A stretch of 64,000 nucleotides of DNA from Sphingomonas faeni (GCF_003053745.1 NZ_QAYE01000008.1:62001-126000), one strand, 5' to 3'. Positions 8,539 through 17,820 are shown, counted from the stretch's first letter. Program-made: numbers and translations. Notes: generated by a model not told the origin, from the sequence alone.

Positions 8539-10029
8539 TCAATACTCGGCGAGATCCGAGAACTTGGTGATCGTCGGATCGAACTTCATCCGGACCTTGC
8601 CGGTCGCGCCGTGTCGCTGCTTCGCAATGATCAGTTCCGCCAAACCATACACCCGCTCCATCTCCGCCGCCCACGACGCGTGATCCTCGAAGATCTTAGA
8701 GCTGTCCCCCTCCGCCGGCCGCTTGGGCTCCTTCGACGCGACGTAATAATCCTCGCGGTACACGAACCACACCATGTCGGCGTCCTGCTCGATCGACCCC
8801 GACTCGCGAAGATCCGAGAGCATCGGCGTCTTGTCCTCACGCGATTCCACCGCACGCGACAGCTGCGACAGCGCCAGCACCGGGACGTTCAAGTCCTTTG
8901 CCAACGTCTTCAGCCCGCGCGAGATCTCCGAGATTTCCTGGACGCGGTTGCCGTCCTTGCTCTTGCCCGACCCCGACAGCAGCTGGAGGTAATCGACCAC
9001 CACCAGCCCGATCTCGTTGTTGTGCCGACGCTGCAACCGGCGCACGCGCGTATGCAGTGCGCCGATCGACAGACCGCCGGTATCGTCGATGAACAGCGGC
9101 AAATTCTCAAGCTCGGCTGCGGCGGCGGCCAACTGCGCGAACTCGGTGCGGCTGATCTTGCCCATACGGAGCGATTCGGAACTGATCTGCGACTGCTCGG
9201 CGAGAATACGCGTCGCGAGCTGATCCGCGGACATCTCCAGCGAGAAGAACGCGACCTTCGCGCCGACCGAGTCCTTCGGCGCGATCCCGTCGGCCATGTC
9301 GCGCATCCAGCGCCGCGCGGCATTGAACGCGATGTTGGTGGCGAGCGAGGTCTTGCCCATGCCAGGACGGCCGGCGAGGATCATGAGATCGCTGTGATGC
9401 ATGCCGCCGATCTTGGCGTTGATCGAATCGATGCCCGTAGTGACGCCCGACAGATTGCCGCCCGAGTTCAGCGCGCGCTCGGCCATCTTGACCGCCGCGG
9501 TCGTCGCCTGCGCGAACGACTTCACCGTATTCTCGGAGCCGCCATCCGCCGCGACCTTGAACAGCTCCTCTTCGGCGAGCTCGATCTGTGCGCGCGGGTT
9601 GACCTCCTCGGAGGTGTCCATCGCGCGATCGACCAGCGTGCGGCCGACCGACACGAGCGCGCGGAGCATCGCCAGGTCGTAGATCTGCTGCGCGAACTGG
9701 CGCGCACCGATCAGCCCCGCGCCGCTACCCGTCAGCCCCGCCAGATACGCCGGCCCGCCAAGCTCGCGCATACCCTCGTCCGCATCGAACATCGGCCGCA
9801 GCGTCACCGGCGTTACCAGCATGTCATTGCCACGCAGCGTCTTGATCGCCGCGAAGATGCGCCCGTGAACGGGTTCGAAGAAATGCCCGGGTTCGAGCTT
9901 GTCGACGAGATCGTCCGCGAGCCGGTTGTCGATCATCATCGCGCCGAGCATCGCGGCCTCGGCTTCGACGTTGCGGGGAAGCTGCTGCGGTTCGGGGACC
10001 GCGGGAACGGGGAATGCGAGAGTTGCCAT
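8539..10029 (-). CDS. dnaB: replicative DNA helicase DnaB
   Basis: Hexameric replicative helicase, 496 residues from ATG 10029 (an in-frame GTG 3 codons upstream is less likely). The N-terminal domain starts with PRNVEAEAAMLGAMMIDN, typical for DnaB. The RecA-like C-terminal domain has Walker A GRPGMGKTS, a Walker B VVDYLQLL and the SQLSRAVE motif. Length and domain order are normal and there is no intein. It is transcribed towards cysH, with a palindromic repeat between the two 3' ends. Confidence 0.96.
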   Translation of the reverse strand: MATLAFPVPAVPEPQQLPRNVEAEAAMLGAMMIDNRLADDLVDKLEPGHFFEPVHGRIFAAIKTLRGNDMLVTPVTLRPMFDADEGMRELGGPAYLAGLTGSGAGLIGARQFAQQIYDLAMLRALVSVGRTLVDRAMDTSEEVNPRAQIELAEEELFKVAADGGSENTVKSFAQATTAAVKMAERALNSGGNLSGVTTGIDSINAKIGGMHHSDLMILAGRPGMGKTSLATNIAFNAARRWMRDMADGIAPKDSVGAKVAFFSLEMSADQLATRILAEQSQISSESLRMGKISRTEFAQLAAAAAELENLPLFIDDTGGLSIGALHTRVRRLQRRHNNEIGLVVVDYLQLLSGSGKSKDGNRVQEISEISRGLKTLAKDLNVPVLALSQLSRAVESREDKTPMLSDLRESGSIEQDADMVWFVYREDYYVASKEPKRPAEGDSSKIFEDHASWAAEMERVYGLAELIIAKQRHGATGKVRMKFDPTITKFSDLAEY

Positions 10030-10120
10030 GCACCGCACCTACGCGATGCGCGCGCGCGCGTCCAAGCAACGTGCGGTGGAATGATGGGGATAAGTCGTTC
10101 GTTCTTCTCTCCTCTGCTTC

Positions 10121-10230
10121 CCCCCTCCCTGGAAGGGAGGGGTCGGGGGTGGGTCGGTCTCCGGATCGTCGAACGGTTGCGGCCAGAGCTGGCCTACCCA
10201 CCCCCTGCCCCTTTCTTCCAGGGAGGGGAG
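10121..10230. repeat. palindromic intergenic element, family C
   Basis: A 110-bp dyad in the gap between the divergent dnaB and UPF0262 genes. The left arm CCTCCCTGGAAGGGAGGGG is followed by TCGGGGGTGGGTCGG; the right side carries the complement CTACCCACCCCCTGCCCC and TTCCAGGGAGGGG. It shares its layout with the copy at 40536-40639. Because the flanking genes diverge it cannot be a 3' terminator and may lie in a 5' leader. Confidence 0.85.
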
Positions 10231-10301
10231 TCCGTTGTGCTCTTGGCTCCCGGGCGTTCAGACCAAGTGACAGGCGATACGACCCCCGCTATCGAACGCG
10301 A

Positions 10302-10784
10302 ATGGCCGACCCGCGGATCATCGACGTGCAACTCGACGAGACCAGTCTCGGCTGGCGCTCGCCCGACGTAGAGCAGGAGCGGCGGATCGCGATCTTCGAC
10401 CTGATCGAGGGCAATCACTTCGCCCCGCAGCGGGCCTATGCCGACGGTTATGCCGGGCCGTACAAGATCAAGCTCCAGTCGGAGGAAGGCCGCCTCGGCA
10501 TCCATATCCACCGCGAAGACGACACGCATCTCGAGACTTTGGTGCTCGCGCTCGGGCGCTTCCGCCGGCCGATCCGCGATTACTTCGCGATCTGCGACAG
10601 CTACTACCAGGCGATCCGGCAATCCTCCCCCGCCCAGATCGAGACGGTCGACATGGCCCGCCGGGGCGTCCACAACGAAGCTGCCGAGCTGCTCAAGGAG
10701 CGTCTCGACGGCAAGATCGAGGTCGATTTCGACACCGCGCGACGGCTGTTCACGCTGATCTGCGTCCTCCACATCCGCAACTAG
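10302..10784 (+). CDS. UPF0262 family protein
   Basis: A 160-residue protein of the alphaproteobacterial UPF0262 family. It is recognised by ERRIAIFDLIEGNHFAP, GPYKIKLQSEEGRLGIHI and the C-terminal FDTARRLFTLICVLHIRN. ATG 10302 is chosen because homology starts there; the open frame runs back to 10014 through the repeat. No catalytic motif or membrane segment is visible and the function is unknown. The next gene starts 7 bp after the stop, suggesting one transcript with the GH25-like gene and cdd. Confidence 0.9.
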   Translation: MADPRIIDVQLDETSLGWRSPDVEQERRIAIFDLIEGNHFAPQRAYADGYAGPYKIKLQSEEGRLGIHIHREDDTHLETLVLALGRFRRPIRDYFAICDSYYQAIRQSSPAQIETVDMARRGVHNEAAELLKERLDGKIEVDFDTARRLFTLICVLHIRN

Positions 10785-10791
10785 AAGACCC

Positions 10792-11469
10792 ATGGCTCAC
10801 GCACTTTTGAAATTCGCGGCCGCGCTGGCCGCGACCGGCTTCGTCGGTATCTGCGGCTGGACCGCGGCAACTGGCTGGCACCCGGACGTCAAGCAATACC
10901 CTCTGCAGGGCATCGACCTCGCCGAGAACCCCGGTCCCGTCGAATGGGGCACGGTGCGCGCGAGCGGTGCCGACTTCGCCTATATCGTCGCGACGTCGGG
11001 GACCGACCGGCGCGATCCGGCGTTCGAGGCGAATTGGGCGGCGCTGCCCGACGCCGGCCTGCGCCGTGGCGCGGTGCACGTCTATTCCTTGTGCCAGCGC
11101 GCGGACGCGCAGGCGAACGCGTTCAACACCTTCGTCCCGCGGACGTCGGACGCGTTGCCGACCGCGGTCGACGTCGCGTTCCACGATGATTGCACCGCGC
11201 GGCCGGATCGCGCGACGCTGATCGCCGACATCGCGCAGTTCGTGACGATGGTGGAGACGCACACCCGGCAGCCGGTGATGCTGCGGATCAGCAAGGCGGT
11301 GGATTCGAAATACACGCTGTCGGATGCCGTGCCGCGGCCGCTATGGGCGGTGGAGAATATCCTCAAGCCAGACTACACCGCGCGGCCGTGGCGGATGTGG
11401 CGGGCAAGCGACTTCCGCCGCATCGACGGGATCGAGGGACCGGTAAATTGGGACGTGGTGGCATCATGA
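10792..11469 (+). CDS. GH25-like (lysozyme-fold) secreted or membrane-anchored protein
   Basis: A 225-residue protein with an N-terminal hydrophobic segment (residues 5-25) that is a signal or anchor. The body resembles glycoside hydrolase 25 muramidases: GIDLAENPGPVEW matches the first Asp-bearing strand, followed by FAYIVATSG, a tryptophan-rich middle and a C-terminal RMWRASDF strand. The second active-site strand, normally DxE, reads AVDVAFHDD, with Ala where the catalytic Glu is expected. It may therefore be a non-catalytic relative or a divergent enzyme. The stop overlaps the cdd start by 4 bp. Confidence 0.75.
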   Translation: MAHALLKFAAALAATGFVGICGWTAATGWHPDVKQYPLQGIDLAENPGPVEWGTVRASGADFAYIVATSGTDRRDPAFEANWAALPDAGLRRGAVHVYSLCQRADAQANAFNTFVPRTSDALPTAVDVAFHDDCTARPDRATLIADIAQFVTMVETHTRQPVMLRISKAVDSKYTLSDAVPRPLWAVENILKPDYTARPWRMWRASDFRRIDGIEGPVNWDVVAS

Positions 11470-11915
11470 ACGAACAAGCAACGCAACTCGTGGCCGCAGC
11501 ACGCGACGCCTCTCGCAACGCGCACGCGCCCTATTCGCGGTTTGCGGTCGGTGCTGCGGTGTTGCTCGACGACGGTACGGTCATCACGGGCGCGAACTTC
11601 GAGAACGCCAGCTACGGCCTGTCGCTGTGTGCCGAGACAGTCGCGATCGCCACCGCCAGCGCCGCAGGGCGGCTCCGCGATATCGTCGCGATCGGCGTAA
11701 TCGGCGGCGCGATGGACGCAGACGGCCGCGCCACTGGCACGTCCCCCGTCAGTCCCTGTGGGCGCTGTCGCCAGGTCATCAACGAAGCCGCGCAGATGGG
11801 CGGCCGCGACCTGCCGGTGCATTGCGGCGCGGCAGAAGGCGATGCGATCCGCACGTATGTCGTATCGGATTTGCTGCCTGACGCGTTCGGCCCGGCGGAC
11901 CTGGGGGTCAGCTAA
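11466..11915 (+). CDS. cdd: cytidine deaminase
   Basis: Zinc enzyme that deaminates cytidine and deoxycytidine to uridine forms in pyrimidine salvage. The 149 residues contain the motif CAETVAI (zinc Cys and catalytic Glu) and PCGRCRQV (the other two zinc cysteines), plus FAVGAAVLLDDG and GANFENASYG for substrate binding, as in tetrameric Cdd. The start ATG overlaps the upstream stop (ATGA), so it is probably translated with the GH25-like gene. The 3' end overlaps the convergent HPP gene by 4 bp (stop codons interleaved at 11912-11915). Confidence 0.94.
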   Translation: MNEQATQLVAAARDASRNAHAPYSRFAVGAAVLLDDGTVITGANFENASYGLSLCAETVAIATASAAGRLRDIVAIGVIGGAMDADGRATGTSPVSPCGRCRQVINEAAQMGGRDLPVHCGAAEGDAIRTYVVSDLLPDAFGPADLGVS

Positions 11916-12616
11916 GCCGCGCGTCCCACGGGGCCGCCGCCAGCCATTCGCGTACGCCGTTGGATTGCGTGGTATTCGACACGACCAAACAATAGGTCGA
12001 GATCCTCGCGGCTGACGTCAAGCGTTTCGCCGAGATCGGCGAGCGCCTTGTCGAGATCTTCGGCCCGGAGCGCGGCTTCGATCGGCGCCGGTACCGCAAC
12101 GGGCACGCGGTGCGGATAGCTATGTCCTGAAAACCGGTGGAACAGGATTCCGCACGCCGTCAGTATGATGGCGTTCAGCGCGATCGGGACGAGCACGAAC
12201 GCGAAGCCTGCATCGACGACCGCTGGGCCGCCAACGACCGCGGTCAACGCGACCGCACCGGCGGGCGGATGCAGCGACCGGGTCAGTGACATCATAAGGA
12301 TCGCTGCGCCGACCGCGATCGGGGCGGCGAGTTCGGGCGCCGGTACGAGCATCCTGACGGCGACCCCGAGCAGCGCGGCGATGATATTGCCGCCAATGAC
12401 CGACCAGGGCTGTGCCAGCGGGCTCGCCGGTACCGCGAACACGAGGACGGCCGCGGCGCCCATCGGCGCGGCGATCAGCAGGAACGCGCCGTGCGGGTGA
12501 ACGACCGCCGCACTGATCGCGCTGGTCAGGCCGATGCCCAGCAGCGCGCCCAGGCAGGCCCGGAGTCGATCCCTGAGGTTTCCCCCTGCGAGAATAGGAT
12601 CGAAGAGTTTGCGCAT
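11912..12616 (-). CDS. HPP family integral membrane protein
   Basis: A 234-residue membrane protein of the HPP family, named after the motif visible here as SLHPPAGAVALTAVVGG in the middle. About four hydrophobic helices span residues 15-170: GALLGIGLTSAISAAVV, LLIAAPMGAAAVLVFAV, VIGGNIIAALLGVAV and AFVLVPIALNAIILTACG. The remaining C-terminus is hydrophilic and acidic. ATG 12616 is chosen; an upstream in-frame TTG would add 17 residues without similarity. Some plant and cyanobacterial HPP proteins transport nitrite, but no substrate can be assigned here. Confidence 0.85.
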   Translation of the reverse strand: MRKLFDPILAGGNLRDRLRACLGALLGIGLTSAISAAVVHPHGAFLLIAAPMGAAAVLVFAVPASPLAQPWSVIGGNIIAALLGVAVRMLVPAPELAAPIAVGAAILMMSLTRSLHPPAGAVALTAVVGGPAVVDAGFAFVLVPIALNAIILTACGILFHRFSGHSYPHRVPVAVPAPIEAALRAEDLDKALADLGETLDVSREDLDLLFGRVEYHAIQRRTRMAGGGPVGRAA

Positions 12617-12700
12617 GCGAGACACCCGGTGGACAATGCCTGGTTCATATGGCGAGACCGCCGGCAAGTCACGGCGGCGGTCGGTCGCGAGGTGGACCGA

Positions 12701-13537
12701 TTACTCCTGTACGGGCATTTCGTACAAGCCGCGGAACCGCTTGCTCGGCGCGAAGGCGCTTGTCTGGCCGATCACGGTTTCGCCCGCCCCCATGACCAGC
12801 ACGCCGCCCGGCTTCATCGCCTTAGCGATCTTCGGAAACACCTCTGCCTTGGTGTCGGTGGACAGGTACAACAGCACGTTACGGCACAGGACGACGTCGA
12901 ACTGTCCGGGCGGCGCTGGGTCGGATACCAGGTTCATCCGGCGAAACGCGACCATCCCGAGCAGTTCGGGCTTCGCCGCCCAATCGCTGCCGGTCGTGTC
13001 GAACCAGCGGATCATGCGACGCACCGGCAGCCCGCGCTGGATCTCGAACTGCGAGAAGCGACCGGATCGCGCGCGGGCGACGGCGGCATCGGATACGTCG
13101 GTGGCGACGATCTCGGGCATGGGGACGCCACCCGTATCGCGACGTTCGGCGAACTGCATCGCGAGCGAGAGCGGCTCCTGACCGGTCGAACAGCCCGCGC
13201 ACCAGATCCGCGCACGACGCCCGTCACGCTCGGCGTCCGCGACCGCCTCGGCGAGCATCTCGAATACCTGCGCGTCGCGGAAGAACGACGTCTCCTGGTT
13301 GACGAGGGCGTCGACGATCGAGTCGCCGATCGAACGGTCGCTTCCCTGCAGCAATTGGGTCACCAACTGGTCGAGCGTATCGAGCTTGCGCGCGCGCAAC
13401 AGCGGTTTCAGCGCGGTGTCGAGCCGCCATGAGCGATAGGCGGCGATCTGTTGACCGGTGCGCGCCTCGAGCAACGCGGTGAGGACGTTGATCGTGGCCT
13501 GCGACGCGGCGGGTGCGGGAGCGGCGCGCGACGTCAT
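12701..13537 (-). CDS. cheR: chemotaxis protein methyltransferase CheR
   Basis: SAM-dependent methyltransferase that methylates glutamates of chemoreceptors. The 278 residues have the N-terminal helical CheR domain with QETSFFRD, then ARIWCAGCSTGQEPLSLAM for SAM binding, ATDVSD, and FDVVLCRNVLLYL. The start is ATG 13537, which overlaps the cheB stop by 4 bp; the longer upstream frame lies inside cheB. It is the last gene of the cheA-cheW-cheY-cheB-cheR operon. Confidence 0.93.
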   Translation of the reverse strand: MTSRAAPAPAASQATINVLTALLEARTGQQIAAYRSWRLDTALKPLLRARKLDTLDQLVTQLLQGSDRSIGDSIVDALVNQETSFFRDAQVFEMLAEAVADAERDGRRARIWCAGCSTGQEPLSLAMQFAERRDTGGVPMPEIVATDVSDAAVARARSGRFSQFEIQRGLPVRRMIRWFDTTGSDWAAKPELLGMVAFRRMNLVSDPAPPGQFDVVLCRNVLLYLSTDTKAEVFPKIAKAMKPGGVLVMGAGETVIGQTSAFAPSKRFRGLYEMPVQE

Positions 13538-14652
13538 GGTCGGCGTCGCGTCGCCGCGAGGCGACCGATCGCGTCGGGGGCCAGCACTGCGTCGGCGATG
13601 CCCGAGGCGGCGATCGCGCCCGGCATGCCCCACACCACCGAGCTTTGCCGATCCTGGACGACGACGTACCCGCCGCTGTCGTGGACGCGCCGCGCCCCCT
13701 CCGCACCGTCGCGCCCCATACCGCTGAGCACGACTGCGAGCAGGCGCGGGCCATAGACGTCGGCGAGCGAGGCCAACATCGGGTCGACCGACGGCATGCA
13801 CCCGCTAAGCGCGGCCTCGTGCGTCAGACGAAAGGCCGCGCCACCTTCGGACAGCTTCACAGCTTTGAGATGCGCGTCGCCGGGTGCGATGGTGATCCGG
13901 CCCGGTCGAATCCGCATCCGGTCGACTGCGACATCGCACGGGCGTCCGGCAAGCACTGCGATCTGCGCGGCGAAGTACGGCATGAACGACGCCGGCAGAT
14001 GCTGAGTGATAACGATCGGCAGGCGGAACCCGGCGGGCATCTGACCGAACATCTGGCTCAACGCGTGAATGCCGCCGGTCGAGGCGCCGATCGCGACGAT
14101 GTCATAGTCGTCGCTGGTCGAGACCGGGCGGATCGGCAACGGAGTGTCCGCGGGCGGCGGCGGCAAGACGGGAGCGCGCACGACCAGCGCAGGCGGCATC
14201 TGCGCCGGATACTCGCACAGCGCCTCGAGCTTGTTGACCAGTACCGACCCGAACCGCGTCGACAGGGCACTCGTGGACGGCTTGATCAGCGTCTCGGCGG
14301 CGCCGAGTGCCATCGCCCGCAAGGCGGTAGCCCCGCCTTCGTCCGCGCTGGACGACACGATCAGGACCTTCGCGCCCTGCCCCGCCGCGATCAGGTCGGG
14401 CAATGCGCTGAGCCCGTCGATCCCCGGCATCTCGATATCGAGCAGGAGGAAGTCGACCGTCGCGCGATCCAGGAATGCCAAGGCCGCCGCGACGTTGCCG
14501 ACCGCGCCGACGACCGAAAACCGGTCGCTCGCATCGATCAGCCGCGCGATCACCGCGCGAACGACCACGGAATCATCGACGATCAGGACCCTTGCGGAGT
14601 CGAGCCCGTCGCGGTCCGCATGCCGCTCTGCAGGGTGGGTCCGGGTCGTCAC
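13534..14652 (-). CDS. cheB: chemotaxis response regulator protein-glutamate methylesterase CheB
   Basis: Two-domain enzyme of 372 residues that removes methyl groups from receptors. The N-terminal receiver domain (VLIVDDSVVVR, phospho-acceptor D72 in LLLDIEMPG) is joined by a proline-rich linker to the methylesterase domain. That domain carries IGASTGG with the catalytic Ser, TQHLPASF with the catalytic His, and LSGMGRDGAEG. It lies 13 bp downstream of the cheY-like gene and overlaps cheR. Confidence 0.94.
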   Translation of the reverse strand: MTTRTHPAERHADRDGLDSARVLIVDDSVVVRAVIARLIDASDRFSVVGAVGNVAAALAFLDRATVDFLLLDIEMPGIDGLSALPDLIAAGQGAKVLIVSSSADEGGATALRAMALGAAETLIKPSTSALSTRFGSVLVNKLEALCEYPAQMPPALVVRAPVLPPPPADTPLPIRPVSTSDDYDIVAIGASTGGIHALSQMFGQMPAGFRLPIVITQHLPASFMPYFAAQIAVLAGRPCDVAVDRMRIRPGRITIAPGDAHLKAVKLSEGGAAFRLTHEAALSGCMPSVDPMLASLADVYGPRLLAVVLSGMGRDGAEGARRVHDSGGYVVVQDRQSSVVWGMPGAIAASGIADAVLAPDAIGRLAATRRRP

Positions 14653-14665
14653 GGCTAGGCCTGGA

Positions 14666-15031
14666 TCAGGCCATGCCGACGATCTGGAGCTTCGATTCCA
14701 GCGTGTCGCGGTCGAACGGCTTCATCACATATTCGTCAGCGCCCGCCTCGATCGCCGCACGAATATACGCCATGCCGTTCTCCGTGGTACAGAACACGAC
14801 CTTGGGGCGGCGCGGCACGTCAGCCTCGCGCAGCGCGCGGAGGAAATCCATGCCACTCATCACGGGCATGTTCCAGTCGAGCAGGATCACGTCCGGGATC
14901 GACGCCATGCAGGAGGCCAACGCCTCGCGACCATCGCACGCTTCGGTGACGGTGAAGTCGAGCGTCTCCAGGATGTGACGCGCGACCTTGCGGATCACCT
15001 TTGAGTCATCGACGACGAGACAGGTCTTCAT
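14666..15031 (-). CDS. cheY: CheY-like single-domain response regulator
   Basis: A 121-residue receiver-only protein. It has VVDDSKVIRKVAR at the N-terminus, phospho-acceptor D52 in LLDWNMPVMSG, the conserved Thr in FCTTENG and Lys in YVMKPFD. The likely phosphodonor is the CheA encoded upstream, possibly through ChpT. It could bind a flagellar motor or serve as a sink; no motility gene is in the window to decide. Confidence 0.92.
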   Translation of the reverse strand: MKTCLVVDDSKVIRKVARHILETLDFTVTEACDGREALASCMASIPDVILLDWNMPVMSGMDFLRALREADVPRRPKVVFCTTENGMAYIRAAIEAGADEYVMKPFDRDTLESKLQIVGMA

Positions 15032-15106
15032 GGAAAGCCTTCCAGGGGAAATCGTGGGGCCGGTCTAGCCGACAAAGCGTAAGCATCGGGTTAAGCTAAA
15101 GAAATA

Positions 15107-15535
15107 TCAGGCTGCCAAACCGGGCGCCGGTACGACCGCGGCGAGATCCAGGATCAGCAAAGGCTCATCGTGGCGCTCGACGAGACCGCAGCCGACAGCG
15201 GCCCAGCCACCGTGCAGCGCCAGCCCCGACGACAGCGGCAGTCGCGTGAACGGTGCGACATCCTCCACCGAATCGACCAGGATCGCGTAATGATGCCCTT
15301 CGACCACGGTGATCACCGCGCGCCGCATGGTATCGGGCGTGCGGGACAGGCCAAGGGCGATGCCGGTATCGATCACTGTCACCACCCGGCTGCGCAACGC
15401 TGCCAGCCCGCGGACGACCGCATCCGCACGAGGGACGGCGACGATCTCGCCGATGTCGACCACCGAATCGACCTGCGCCGCCGCGATCGCGACACCGCGA
15501 CCGGCGATATGCGCCACGAGAAACAGATCGGTCAT
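15107..15535 (-). CDS. cheW: CheW-like coupling protein
   Basis: A 142-residue CheW domain protein that links receptors to CheA. The fold is seen in LVAHIAGRGVAIAAAQV near the start, AALRSRVVTVIDTGIALG in the middle, and EPLLILDLAAVV at the C-terminus. It overlaps the cheA stop by 4 bp (ATGA). It is somewhat diverged from enteric CheW. The following 75-bp gap before the cheY-like gene shows no obvious promoter. Confidence 0.88.
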   Translation of the reverse strand: MTDLFLVAHIAGRGVAIAAAQVDSVVDIGEIVAVPRADAVVRGLAALRSRVVTVIDTGIALGLSRTPDTMRRAVITVVEGHHYAILVDSVEDVAPFTRLPLSSGLALHGGWAAVGCGLVERHDEPLLILDLAAVVPAPGLAA

Positions 15536-17820
15536 ACTGCCCTCCGTGCCGCCAGCGCTGCGATCAACGCGGGCCGGTCGTATCGATAGATACTCGCGTC
15601 ATCGTCTCCGTCCGCGCTTTTGGATCGCCGCAAGGTCACCACCGGCGCTAGCGCTTCACACGGTGGCGCATCCTCCATCGCCAGCGCAACCGCCGCGGTC
15701 TCCCCCCTGGCGAGCGACGTGACGCAGCGATAGCCGGACGCCTCCAGCGCGGGTTTGAGGAACGTCTCCATCCAGCCGGAACCGTCGACCTGCAACAGAC
15801 ATACCGGCGGCGAGGCGATCATGACCGGCTGGCCGGAGAAGAGCGCATGCGGATCGATCAGTTCGACCTGTTCGCCGGCGATCAGTACGACGCCCGCGAT
15901 CGGTCCTGACCCACGCGGAGGTGCGATCTCAAAGGGCAATTCGACGATCTCGATTGCCTCCGCGATCGCATACGCCATTTCGCTTTCGCCGTCGGTTAGG
16001 CGCAGTACCGCGACTTCGCGCCTCGAGGCGAAATTGCCGACCGCGTACAGAGGAATTATCGCGTCGCCGACCGATAACCGCATCGCGCCCGCAGACCAAC
16101 GGATCGCCTCGGTCGACACCGGCTCGACACGATCGATGACGGCCAGCGCGATTGCGCGACGCTGGCCATCGAGATCGTCGAACAGCAGTGCCGGGATACC
16201 TGGCACGACCTCTTCGAGGATCACTGCGTCCGCAGCTGCGACTGGCGCGAATCGAAGTCCTGCAACCGCCGCGATGCCCGACGCGTCGAGCAGCAGCATC
16301 GGCAATCCGTTGTCGGGCAGCGTCATGCCAGCATAGACGCCGGTCGCCATCACCGCAGGCGACGCGGGTTTCACAACCAGTTCCTCGGTATCTAGCACGG
16401 TATCGACGCCGAGCGCGTAATCGCCCTCCCGCGTCGACACGATGACCAGCGTTGGCGGTGTGTCCTTAGTAAGTTTGAATAGGTCCCCGAGCGAGACAAG
16501 CGGCATTCGCTTGCGACGCACCGTCGCGGTCGCCGCGTCGCCGATCATGTCGAGCCGCACCTGATCGCCGCGCACCATGACGATCTCCTCGATCGCCTGT
16601 CGCGGAAGCGCGAACCGTTGCGTGCCGACGCCGACGATGATGGTCGACAGGATCGACAGTGTCAGCGGCACGTTGATAATGATCCGGAGGCCACGCCCGG
16701 GCGTATTGACCAACACGACCCGGCCGCCGATCTGCTCGATATTGGCGCGTACCACGTCCATGCCGACGCCGCGGCCCGAGGTTGCAGTCACCGTGTCGCG
16801 GCTCGACAGACCCGGCGCGAAGATCAATTGAAGCCGCGACGTTTCGCTCATCGCCGCCAGTTCAGCCGGCGTATACAATTTCTTCTCGGCAGCCTTCGCG
16901 ACGATCCGCGCGACGTCGATGCCCTGCCCGTCGTCGCTTACCTCGATCAGGATCTGGTTGCCCGACTGGCGCGCCGAGACGACCAGTCGACCCGTCTCCG
17001 GCTTACCGGCCGCGCGGCGTGCCGTCGGCGTTTCGATCCCGTGGTCGATACAATTTCGGATGATATGGACGAGTGGATCGCGCATCAGCTCGATCATCTC
17101 GCGGTCGAGTTCGACGTCGGCGCCCTCGATGACGAGGTTGACCGCCTTGCACAGCTCCGCGCTGGTATCGCGCACCATCCGCGGCAGCGCGGAGAACAGC
17201 GCGTCGACCTTCTGCATGCGAGTCCGGGTGACGGTGTCGCGCATATCGGCAACCGTCAGCGACAGGCGTTCCAGCGCGGCCTCTACCTTCGGATCAACGT
17301 CGCTGTCGCGCAGCTGTCGGGCAAGCTCGTTGCGCGCGAGCACCATGTCGGACATGCCGCTCATCATGTGATCGAGCAGATCGACGTTCAAACGGACGCT
17401 GCGACTTGCGCTACGACCGACCGGCGCGGCGGCAGCCGGCGCGGTTTTCTGCGCGTCGGGGGCGAGCGCGGCGATCAACAGGTCCTCGCCTGAATCGTCC
17501 AATATCGTGCCGGAGTCGAGCCCATCGACGATCTGCGCGATCCGGTCGACGATGCCGAGTACCGCGTTCACGAGCGCGGTGTCGGGCGTCCGCTTGCCGT
17601 CGCGAACAGCGGCCAAGACGTCCTCGGCCGCGTGGCTCAGTCGCGCGAGCCGAGGCAGATCGAGAAACCCGCAGCTTCCCTTGACGGTGTGGACGAAGCG
17701 GAAGATCGCATCGAGACGGGCGCCATCGGCAGGGGCGAGTTCCCAAGCGACGATTTCACCGGAGATCGCCTCCAGCGTTTCGCGCGTCTCGGCAATGAAT
17801 TCCTGTAACAGATCGTCCAT
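15532..17820 (-). CDS. cheA: chemotaxis sensor histidine kinase CheA with extra C-terminal domains
   Basis: Hybrid-length CheA of 762 residues. The Hpt domain at residues 1-110 has H44 in VHTVKGSCGF. Dimerisation and ATPase regions follow, with the N box NCIDHGIE and G boxes DDGQGID and GRGVGMDVV. A first CheW-like regulatory domain with ALPRQAIEEIV comes after the ATPase. A second CheW-like segment covers roughly residues 525-660, and a final 90-residue region (CLLQVDGSGWMETFLKPAL onward) looks like a receiver domain that lacks the phospho-acceptor Asp. ATG 17820 is preferred over GTG/ATG codons further upstream. It overlaps cheW by 4 bp. Confidence 0.92.
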   Translation of the reverse strand: MDDLLQEFIAETRETLEAISGEIVAWELAPADGARLDAIFRFVHTVKGSCGFLDLPRLARLSHAAEDVLAAVRDGKRTPDTALVNAVLGIVDRIAQIVDGLDSGTILDDSGEDLLIAALAPDAQKTAPAAAAPVGRSASRSVRLNVDLLDHMMSGMSDMVLARNELARQLRDSDVDPKVEAALERLSLTVADMRDTVTRTRMQKVDALFSALPRMVRDTSAELCKAVNLVIEGADVELDREMIELMRDPLVHIIRNCIDHGIETPTARRAAGKPETGRLVVSARQSGNQILIEVSDDGQGIDVARIVAKAAEKKLYTPAELAAMSETSRLQLIFAPGLSSRDTVTATSGRGVGMDVVRANIEQIGGRVVLVNTPGRGLRIIINVPLTLSILSTIIVGVGTQRFALPRQAIEEIVMVRGDQVRLDMIGDAATATVRRKRMPLVSLGDLFKLTKDTPPTLVIVSTREGDYALGVDTVLDTEELVVKPASPAVMATGVYAGMTLPDNGLPMLLLDASGIAAVAGLRFAPVAAADAVILEEVVPGIPALLFDDLDGQRRAIALAVIDRVEPVSTEAIRWSAGAMRLSVGDAIIPLYAVGNFASRREVAVLRLTDGESEMAYAIAEAIEIVELPFEIAPPRGSGPIAGVVLIAGEQVELIDPHALFSGQPVMIASPPVCLLQVDGSGWMETFLKPALEASGYRCVTSLARGETAAVALAMEDAPPCEALAPVVTLRRSKSADGDDDASIYRYDRPALIAALAARRAV

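Noticed and set aside
8533..10371. 612-codon open frame on the + strand opposite dnaB
   Set aside because: It is the antisense shadow of dnaB in a GC-rich genome; the protein is dominated by Arg, His and Leu with no family motif.
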